A stretch of DNA of 21,088 nucleotides, from the IMG/VR virus record IMGVR_UViG_3300032086_001295, positions 1 to 21,088 of that record, one strand, 5' to 3'. How positions within the stretch are numbered: position 1 is the stretch's first letter; every line of letters starts with the position of its first letter. This DNA is from a virus. The translations under genes and the position numbers were made by a program. A model generated the notes under the pieces. The model was not told where the DNA came from. It did no database searches and saw nothing but the letters and a program-made list of their open reading frames with translations. Positions 15,725 to 21,088 of the stretch are shown piece by piece.

Positions 15725-15735
15725 TAATAAATAGT
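15725..15735 (-). promoter_or_regulatory. ACTATTTATTA element before the sheath gene
   Basis: ACTATTTATTA on the minus strand lies about 65 bases before the sheath ATG, in the 103-base gap after the gp15-like gene. A GATAAATA box, one base off the T4 late promoter and partly complementary to it, lies about 40 bases further upstream (15780-15773). Confidence 0.4.
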
Positions 15736-15762
15736 AGGGCACTGTTCCAAACGCCGGGTTGA

Positions 15763-16626
15763 TTATCTTCTGTATTTATCTTTTCTTCCCGCATGGAACT
15801 CAGGCTCGTCGCCAAGGACGGTTCTTTCCCTGCCAATTGTAACTTCAGCCGCTGATTCTCTCCTAATGACAGCAGGTACATCGGCGTTTTTGTCTTCACC
15901 TATAATATAACCCAAAACGGTTAAGGTGGTGGTTGATTTAAAAATTCTTTCTTCGAGCCCCAAACCAGCATTATTCCCCTCGTTGGTAAATGTTTCGTCG
16001 CCAAAGACTTCGTAAACATTTCCTTCGTACTCGATCTTGAAAGCAACAGGAGTAGAAAATTTGCCCATGAAAGCAGCGATAATTTCGTTCATTTGCTGTT
16101 GGAATTCAGCTATCATTTTAATTTCATAGGTTACCTCTACGAATGTGGGCATTGGCACATACAAGGTGTCGTAAACAACCTTTTTATTATCAAAGGGAAA
16201 GGTTGTTTGATCAAAATTCTTCTGGGCGGTGTTATTGGCTCGTTCTCGACTCTTGTTTTGATTGACCTGTCTGGCTATGGGTATCGAACCACCCCTTTTA
16301 TAAAATCCAAAGTAAGGCGGGATGTATGTTCCATAGCGCCCTTTGTTGCTTGGGTTGTTCATCAGTTGCCCTCGAACAACAGATATAAGAGGGTACTCCA
16401 GGGTGCGCCCATTTGGTCGCAAATTGGGGTCGTCTTTTATCTGATATGCTCGTTCGGGCGAAGCAAACAGAACCGGCACTTTCTTGAAGCCCTCATTAGT
16501 CGTACAAAAGACATTTAGATCGTCATTTAAAAAATTATAGAGAGCACGATCGATATCCTCTAGGGTGGAGGGTCGGAGACCGTATGTTGTGTCTAATTTT
16601 TGATTTAACTCTGTTCTTTTAGGCAT
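15763..16626 (-). CDS. gp15: Tail terminator / sheath stabiliser (T4 gp15-like)
   Basis: A 287-residue protein. FKKVPVLFASPERAY (47-61) matches T4 gp15 FIRVPITYASKEHF, and VPMPTFVEVTYEIKMIAEFQ (157-176) then QQMNEIIAAFM matches the gp15 stretch around PSPIKMIYELSIFTRYEDD. In T4, gp15 caps the finished tail as a hexamer and joins it to the neck. The last 40 residues are charged and probably flexible. It starts with ATG, with AAGGAAAA about eight bases upstream, 11 bases after the preceding neck gene. The gene lies between the neck genes and the sheath, which agrees. Confidence 0.8.
   Translation of the reverse strand: MPKRTELNQKLDTTYGLRPSTLEDIDRALYNFLNDDLNVFCTTNEGFKKVPVLFASPERAYQIKDDPNLRPNGRTLEYPLISVVRGQLMNNPSNKGRYGTYIPPYFGFYKRGGSIPIARQVNQNKSRERANNTAQKNFDQTTFPFDNKKVVYDTLYVPMPTFVEVTYEIKMIAEFQQQMNEIIAAFMGKFSTPVAFKIEYEGNVYEVFGDETFTNEGNNAGLGLEERIFKSTTTLTVLGYIIGEDKNADVPAVIRRESAAEVTIGRERTVLGDEPEFHAGRKDKYRR
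15773..15780 (-). promoter_or_regulatory. Late-promoter-like box GATAAATA
   Basis: The minus strand reads GATAAATA in the last codons of the gp15-like gene, about 115 bases before the sheath start. It differs from the T4 late promoter core TATAAATA only at the first base. The motif is short and AT-rich, so chance is possible; its position before the sheath gene is what makes it worth noting. Confidence 0.3.
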
Positions 16627-16637
16627 GGTGGTTTTCC

Positions 16638-17153
16638 TTATAAATTCTTACCTGGGTCGAACAGTCCCTTGCGGGCTTGAATACAGGACGCCTGAACCGA
16701 AAGAGCGTTACCATCGCCAAATCCACGATCTTGTCCGAACAGGTACCTGGACTCTTCAAAGACATCAACAATCTCAAAGTACATTTGATCGTACTGAACA
16801 AAGTCGCCTGGGCGGACAAACAAATCTTGGTCATCCACAAGGCGACGCTTGTGAAAGTTTACGGTTATTTTAAAAATACTGTCAAACCCGTATTCTGTCT
16901 GGGTTCTCTCTGACCCATCATAAGACACGAGAGAGTACACTCTTACTGGAGGAAGGAAAGTTTTGTTTATAGCTTCACCGTAAAGATTGTTATAATTGGT
17001 TCTTTCAATGTCTATAGGAAAATACAAAATCTGTTGACCAACAACGTGCTCGATGACCTCATCGTTAATCTGTTTTACAAAATCTCTCTCTGCCTGCCCG
17101 ACAAATAACGGTGGCGGAGGATTAGTGGGCTGTGTCCATCTATTTTGTGCCAT
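16638..17153 (-). CDS. Neck / head-closure protein (gp14-type position)
   Basis: A 171-residue protein. The first 20 residues are Pro-rich and flexible. The core includes FVKQINDEVIEHVVGQQILY (25-44) and FPIDIERTNYNNLYGEAINK (45-64), followed by PPVRVYSLV, then a beta-rich part with LFVRPGDFVQYDQMYFEIVD. That last segment is like head-closure and adaptor proteins, in which a GD-turn-strand is followed by YEI. T4 gp14 is the neck protein at this point of the gene order and has a comparable late segment, but the sequence match is weak. The ATG follows the TAA of the gp13-like gene after four bases without a strong ribosome-binding site, so coupled translation is likely. Confidence 0.6.
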   Translation of the reverse strand: MAQNRWTQPTNPPPPLFVGQAERDFVKQINDEVIEHVVGQQILYFPIDIERTNYNNLYGEAINKTFLPPVRVYSLVSYDGSERTQTEYGFDSIFKITVNFHKRRLVDDQDLFVRPGDFVQYDQMYFEIVDVFEESRYLFGQDRGFGDGNALSVQASCIQARKGLFDPGKNL

Positions 17154-17157
17154 TTAC

Positions 17158-18414
17158 TTAACCCACATAGATGCCCATTGGGATTTTCCCAACGACTTCT
17201 TGAAGATTGTTCATCATCTGTGCGTCACCCTCGGCTAGAGCGCCATAAGCCATCTCATCGAGAACTGTCTTGAGTTCGTCTCGTAAAAGATTTTGCTCCT
17301 CCTTTGCCTCAGATACTAGCTGTGGTCCGTTGAGGGTCACTTCATTTCCTGGGATTGGAATAGAAGCGAGCTTTGAGCGCACCTGACCTAAAGTCTCTTT
17401 GGCGAGAGAGAGCGCAAAGCGACGAATCCACTGCTTCCCAATACTATTAATATTCATATAAGGAACATTGGGGAATGGAAGGGTGTTCATGTTGTTTACA
17501 CCATCAGCACCATATTTGCGATCGGGCTCTTCCTGGAAAGCATCTTCGGCAACTCTGAAATCTACCCAAAACTTATCAGGATAGGCTCCTTCTGGTACTG
17601 GAAAGATTCTTAATTTATTATTGTTAATACGAAACGAGTAATGAGAAGCTCGAACATTCATATCTTCTTCAAAAGCATACGCCTGTAGAATGTTTTGCCA
17701 CGCTGGTACAATTTGAAACTGACTATCGTCGGCATACATACCGTAGGTTGATAGATTACCTACTGCTCCTACTGCGTAAGCTCCAAAAAAGTTCCATTGA
17801 CTCTGTGGTGTTCTGTAATATACTCTTTGAATTGTTATGGCATTAGACCCAACACTATTACTAAAAGGTGAGCCAGCCTCCAGAGATGCGCTATAGATAA
17901 TATCTTGTAAATCATAATCCTGAACATCTGGAACAACGTCAAAAGAAGCAGAATAGATTGTCTGGGAAGCCCCCACGCCAGCGTGAAGACTAACGCCTCG
18001 ACCAACATGAGTAGCATATCCCAACTGAAAGCGGGGGTATTTAAGATTGGGCTTAGTGTCTAAACCACCAGAACCAGAATATTCAGTAAACTCACCATCT
18101 TGATCAAATGATCCAGTCGTATTACCAAGCATGTCTGATAAAACATTTTTGGCTTGATGAGTGTTCAAGAGGTAGGAATACTCAAGACATGCTTCTTCGT
18201 AAGCATTGTATACTATCTCTGGAGTTATTTCTAAGTCTAATACTCTGCCGCCAAGCTTGTTGTAGGTGTATGCCACCTGGTCCACAGCACCACTAACAAA
18301 AGCGTCAGTGTTGTAGATTCCATATGACAGTGAATTCAGCACATCATCAGACGTTCCGGTAGCTGGAAGGACAACAGCACTGACTGTGCTTAACGGTTGG
18401 AGATCGGTGGGCAT
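17158..18414 (-). CDS. gp13: Neck protein (T4 gp13-like)
   Basis: A 418-residue protein. An early helical part, LDLEITPEIVYNAYEEACLE, YSYLL, resembles connector proteins that grip the portal. The best match is near the end: IGKQWIRRFALSLAKETLGQ, followed by IPGNEVTLNGPQLVSEAKEE and LRDEL (about 328-381). T4-like gp13 proteins have the same WxRxxA...LG..R..L...PGG.T.NG..I..EA.EE pattern. T4 gp13 (309 residues) closes the filled head; this one is longer, with a Gly/Ser-rich insert around residues 80-230. The start is ATG with GAGG about nine bases upstream. It is the first gene after the capsid terminator, and an ACTATTTATA element lies about 20 bases before the start. Confidence 0.65.
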   Translation of the reverse strand: MPTDLQPLSTVSAVVLPATGTSDDVLNSLSYGIYNTDAFVSGAVDQVAYTYNKLGGRVLDLEITPEIVYNAYEEACLEYSYLLNTHQAKNVLSDMLGNTTGSFDQDGEFTEYSGSGGLDTKPNLKYPRFQLGYATHVGRGVSLHAGVGASQTIYSASFDVVPDVQDYDLQDIIYSASLEAGSPFSNSVGSNAITIQRVYYRTPQSQWNFFGAYAVGAVGNLSTYGMYADDSQFQIVPAWQNILQAYAFEEDMNVRASHYSFRINNNKLRIFPVPEGAYPDKFWVDFRVAEDAFQEEPDRKYGADGVNNMNTLPFPNVPYMNINSIGKQWIRRFALSLAKETLGQVRSKLASIPIPGNEVTLNGPQLVSEAKEEQNLLRDELKTVLDEMAYGALAEGDAQMMNNLQEVVGKIPMGIYVG

Positions 18415-18433
18415 ATATAATCCTCGCTTATTG

Positions 18434-18463
18434 TATAAATAGTTTTAGTCTTTCCTATTTTAT
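18434..18463 (-). promoter_or_regulatory. ACTATTTATA element with bulged hairpin before the gp13-like gene
   Basis: AACTATTTATA (18444-18434) on the minus strand lies about 20 bases before the ATG and just after the capsid terminator. Its CTATTTAT can pair with ATAAAATAG (18463-18455) with one bulged A. On the opposite strand it reads TATAAATA, an exact T4 late core, but pointing away from the gene. Confidence 0.35.
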
Positions 18464-18477
18464 CCCTTAAATAAGAA

Positions 18478-18500
18478 AACCCCGCCACTAGGACGGGGTT
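18478..18500 (-). terminator. Intrinsic terminator after the major capsid gene
   Basis: On the minus strand AACCCCG (18500-18494) pairs with CGGGGTT (18484-18478) around a nine-base loop, and TTTTCTTATTT runs on from the end of the stem. The GC-rich stem plus T tract is a standard Rho-independent terminator. It lies about 35 bases after the capsid stop codon and before the neck genes, so capsid mRNA can end here and the neck/tail genes need read-through or their own promoter. Confidence 0.85.
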
Positions 18501-18534
18501 CTCTCATGGTTATTCAACTCCTAAGAGTTTTTTA

Positions 18535-20280
18535 TCAAGCCGAGGTATCAGCTACCAAGTCAGTACAAACAACCAATCCGTACATGTCAGGACGCACCAT
18601 CTTCTTGGCATAGCGAGTCATGACGCCCTTGCGGGGTACGAAATCTTCTGTACCAAAGATGGTGGGTGTGACTTGTAGTGGGACGTAAGGAGCGTAGACA
18701 TATCCGCTTTCGAGGAAGCTGCTACCCTTACGACCAACAAGGATCAAGTTACGTGTAAAGTAAGGATCGACATGAATGTCCATCTTACGGCTGATAGAAC
18801 CAACGTTCTGAACGCCCCAAGAGCCGTCCCTGTCATCAACTGCTACCGAAGCACGGAAGCCACTGGTGAACTCAAGGATGTTGGCAACTTCTGGAGAGCA
18901 AACTAGGAAGTTTGCGCCGCCACGAAGAGTCTTGCGGTGAATACGAGCACTTACTTCGTTGACAGTCTCAAGAAGAGTTTCGTACCATTCAGACACAGTA
19001 CCTGTGAAATCAGGATATGTTGTGCCGTTAACGACAGCACCTGTTTCACGGTTCAGGAATTTACCTGGGCTACGAGACCAGAACAATGTACCGGCTGTAG
19101 CACCCTTAACCAAGTCTTCAAGGATTTCTTGGTCAAGCTCAAGAGCGATCTGCTCAGAGAGAATGCTTGTCAATTCAACTTCAGCGTCGAGGTTGTGGTA
19201 AGCGTTCAAGTCCTGAGCAAGCTCGGGGCTCCACTTAGCTTTCAACTTCTTGGTCAAAGCTGTGACAGCGACAGAATCAACCTTGATGTCGATTTCTGGG
19301 ATTGCTGTTTCATTTTCAAGACCCCAAGTGGATGTACCAACGACAGAACCAACAGCACCGCCATTTGTGAAGCCATCCTTGATTGGGAAGTAAACTCTAT
19401 CCTGAGCTAAAACAGCAGCCTTGAGGTCATTAACGTCAGGGCGTGCGTCCGTAGCAGTAGCAGAACCGGTTCCCCAGAAAACTACGTCAAGCTTGGCAGA
19501 ATCAGAAGCGTTTTGCTTGGTCAGGCGACGAAGCATAAACTTATTAGTTTCAATGATACCGCCAGACTTGGCAGCGTTACCGTTAATACCAGTTACAACA
19601 GCAACGAGGTTGTCTGTGTTAAGACTGGCGTTCTTGGCAACAGTAGCGATACAATATGTAGTGCTACCAGAAACGAAGATGGGATCACCCTGAAGGTCAT
19701 CAAAGTATTGACCGCCAGGACGGCTGTCAGTGTCGCCGAATGTACCCGAAGCGACGATGCTTGGGTTCTCAGTGGCGCTCGAAGTGGGGCTAGCAAAGCC
19801 GTTGTTCAATGTGTAAGCAGAAAGCTGACCATCGTTTTGCGACAAGTCAACACCACCAGTGATTTGAGAACCTACTCGACCACCACCATAAACAGAGGTG
19901 TCTTGAGCTTGAGCCAAACGGTGCTGGTCAGTCATGCCACCATCTGGAGAGAACACAAAGTCCAGGAAGAAAATGAGTCCCGAGGGGAGGCTCATTGGCT
20001 GGACAGATACGAGATCTTGTGCTAGCAAGTTGCCGAATACACGGCGAACAATTGGGAATGCAACAGAGGAAAAGCCTTCGACATCTCCGGCTTCCATTGT
20101 GCTCGTTTCCTTGAGAAGTTGAGCAGCTTGGTTTTCCAAAAGGCGAGACATATTGTTACGACCAATATCGTCAAGACCTTCAAGAAGACCAGTCTTTTCC
20201 CACTTCTCAAGAAGAGCTTCACCTTCGTTGGCAAGAGAGCGTGCTCTAATACCTTCGGTGAGTGTGTTTAATACAGACAT
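18535..20280 (-). CDS. gp23: Major capsid protein (T4 gp23-like)
   Basis: A 581-residue HK97-fold capsid subunit. VQPMSLPSGLIFFLDFVF (93-110) matches T4 VQPMNSPTGQVFAL, LKAKWSPELAQDLNAYHNLD (346-365) matches LKAAYSIELAQDLRAVHGMD, and the segment goes on as ELTSILSEQIALELDQEIL. SGYVYAPYVPLQVTP and KGVMTRY also agree with T4. The first 63 residues are a helical delta-like region rich in Glu and Leu. TME|A (61-64) sits where T4 gp23 is cut by the prohead protease (LTE|A, 63-66), so maturation cleavage after Glu63 is likely. It is 60 residues longer than T4 gp23, mostly between about 120 and 270. ATG start with AGGAG eight bases upstream; 11 bases follow the scaffold gene. Confidence 0.95.
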   Translation of the reverse strand: MSVLNTLTEGIRARSLANEGEALLEKWEKTGLLEGLDDIGRNNMSRLLENQAAQLLKETSTMEAGDVEGFSSVAFPIVRRVFGNLLAQDLVSVQPMSLPSGLIFFLDFVFSPDGGMTDQHRLAQAQDTSVYGGGRVGSQITGGVDLSQNDGQLSAYTLNNGFASPTSSATENPSIVASGTFGDTDSRPGGQYFDDLQGDPIFVSGSTTYCIATVAKNASLNTDNLVAVVTGINGNAAKSGGIIETNKFMLRRLTKQNASDSAKLDVVFWGTGSATATDARPDVNDLKAAVLAQDRVYFPIKDGFTNGGAVGSVVGTSTWGLENETAIPEIDIKVDSVAVTALTKKLKAKWSPELAQDLNAYHNLDAEVELTSILSEQIALELDQEILEDLVKGATAGTLFWSRSPGKFLNRETGAVVNGTTYPDFTGTVSEWYETLLETVNEVSARIHRKTLRGGANFLVCSPEVANILEFTSGFRASVAVDDRDGSWGVQNVGSISRKMDIHVDPYFTRNLILVGRKGSSFLESGYVYAPYVPLQVTPTIFGTEDFVPRKGVMTRYAKKMVRPDMYGLVVCTDLVADTSA

Positions 20281-20291
20281 TATTATTTCTC

Positions 20292-21086
20292 CTATGAATT
20301 ATTTGTCTTTGTTCCTGCGAGCTTTGCCCAACGATTATATGTTGGACTCTTTTCGGCAGAGTGACTTTCTGTACGATTACCACTTAGAATAACTGATGAT
20401 CTCTTTGTTACAACCTCAGCCAATGATTGTGGGGCTCTCTTTTGAATGCCCGCCATTGTCTTTTGAAGCGTCTCATAGACCATCTTTGCTTCGTCTACCG
20501 AACGTGCCTTAGAAACTAGCTCAGCAACTTTAGATTTTTGCTGCTCATTCAGGGAGGAATCTCCGAGCACACGGTTCGCATATAATAATCTTGCGTTCTG
20601 CAAGTTTATTTCTTGTAATTTATTTTTCACTTGCTCAAGGAGTCCCTTGAGCTTGTCGTTTTCTCTTCTAAGCGCCTCTTCTTGAGGTGCGTCATTTTTC
20701 ATATCTTTTCGGATGAGGTCTTCGGAATCTTCTTCATCCATACCATCGGTATTAATGGTTTCAGCCTGCTCATCTTGCTCAACCTGATCTTGAGTAAGTC
20801 GCTCTTGAGCACGATCTAGTTCAACCTGAGGGACGTCAACGACGAGCAGTTCCTTAAACATTTCTACTAGCTCGCCTTCGTCAATATCAATATTCTCATC
20901 AGTGCGATTAAAAGACAAGTCATCGTCAAGAGATAATCCTACTTCGTCAGCAACCTCTTCACGGTCAAGCTCAACTGCCTCTTCTTCGCCTTCTTCAGAT
21001 TCGGCGGCAGCAATAATGTCGTCAAGGTCTACAACAACAATATCTTCGTCGTCGTCAGAAAGATGAGCCATTGGTACTTGCTCCAT
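20292..21086 (-). CDS. gp22: Prohead core scaffold protein (T4 gp22-like), start uncertain
   Basis: A very acidic protein of up to 264 residues. Residues 1-130 are dominated by Asp and Glu. Residues 134-175 form a coiled coil (EEALRRENDKLKGLLEQVKN, then EINLQNARLLYANRVLG). SKARSVDEAKMVYETLQKTM (192-211) is like the C-terminal helix of gp22 scaffolds (T4-type 'KT..EA...Y..L'). Scaffolds of this type form the core around which the head builds and are later cut up by the prohead protease. The capsid gene follows directly, as in T4. The frame is open to the window edge, so it may begin outside. Inside, ATG at 21086 is the most upstream, but ATG at 21071 has GGAG nine bases before it and is the better start (259 residues). 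Confidence 0.75.
   Translation of the reverse strand: MEQVPMAHLSDDDEDIVVVDLDDIIAAAESEEGEEEAVELDREEVADEVGLSLDDDLSFNRTDENIDIDEGELVEMFKELLVVDVPQVELDRAQERLTQDQVEQDEQAETINTDGMDEEDSEDLIRKDMKNDAPQEEALRRENDKLKGLLEQVKNKLQEINLQNARLLYANRVLGDSSLNEQQKSKVAELVSKARSVDEAKMVYETLQKTMAGIQKRAPQSLAEVVTKRSSVILSGNRTESHSAEKSPTYNRWAKLAGTKTNNS
21081..21084 (-). promoter_or_regulatory. Ribosome-binding site favouring the scaffold start at 21071
   Basis: GGAG on the minus strand, nine bases before the ATG at 21071. The ATG at 21086 lies too close to the window edge for its own site to be seen. Confidence 0.4.
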
Positions 21087-21088
21087 AG

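Noticed and set aside
15660-15762. Terminator in the gap between the gp15-like and sheath genes
   Set aside because: The GC-rich bit (CCCGGCG) has no matching arm, and no stem with a T tract could be drawn.
18434-18441. Exact T4 late promoter core TATAAATA on the plus strand
   Set aside because: It points away from all genes, into the capsid terminator region. It is better explained as the reverse complement of the repeated element; antisense transcription is not supported by anything else.
19513-20025. Plus-strand open frame of 170 codons opposite the capsid gene
   Set aside because: The capsid gene is certain on the other strand, and the frame shows no recognisable motif and no upstream signals.

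Overview
The window is a stretch of a contractile-tailed (myovirus) bacteriophage genome of the wider T4 superfamily. Every supported gene lies on the minus strand, so transcription runs from the right end to the left. Intergenic gaps are short, from 1 to about 120 bases, and several genes touch or overlap, as in a phage late operon. Homology to T4 was judged by reading motifs in the translations, not by a search. The host cannot be told from the sequence; the style (zinc-ribbon gp26-like protein, long sheath) resembles marine T4-like phages, but this is only an impression.

Layout in transcription order. Head: an acidic, coiled-coil gp22-like scaffold (20292-21086) and the gp23-like major capsid protein (18535-20280), closed by a strong intrinsic terminator (18478-18500). 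Neck and tail top: gp13-like neck protein (17158-18414), a small head-closure/gp14-type protein (16638-17153) and a gp15-like tail terminator (15763-16626). Tail: a very long gp18-like sheath (12594-15659), the tail tube (11981-12553), a gp26-like zinc-ribbon protein (11049-11924) with an overlapping +1-frame ORF (10850-11107), a small unknown gene (10467-10796) and the tape measure (8417-10450). Baseplate: a tube-initiator-like protein (7534-8397), a LysM/gp53-like protein (7189-7530), a large hub-like protein (4092-7178) and an unrecognised 504-residue protein (2576-4090).

The left end departs from plain virion structure. A short family A DNA polymerase lacking a visible exonuclease (1348-2574) is followed, with overlap and a forced TTG start, by a protein whose whole length follows the FtsZ/tubulin fold but whose nucleotide-binding and catalytic loops are degenerate (504-1361). 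A small protein with a striking HRKK...TLYTINALN motif (9-443) comes next, and the first codons of another gene lie at bases 8-1.

The strongest points for a second look are the FtsZ/tubulin-like protein, the probable +1 programmed frameshift on a run of seven T in the gp26-like gene (a lambda G/GT-like tail chaperone arrangement just before the tape measure), the reduced polymerase in the virion operon, and an ACTATTTAT(T)A element repeated upstream of four structural genes. No tRNA, CRISPR array, insertion sequence or integrase was seen, and no gap exceeds 300 bases.
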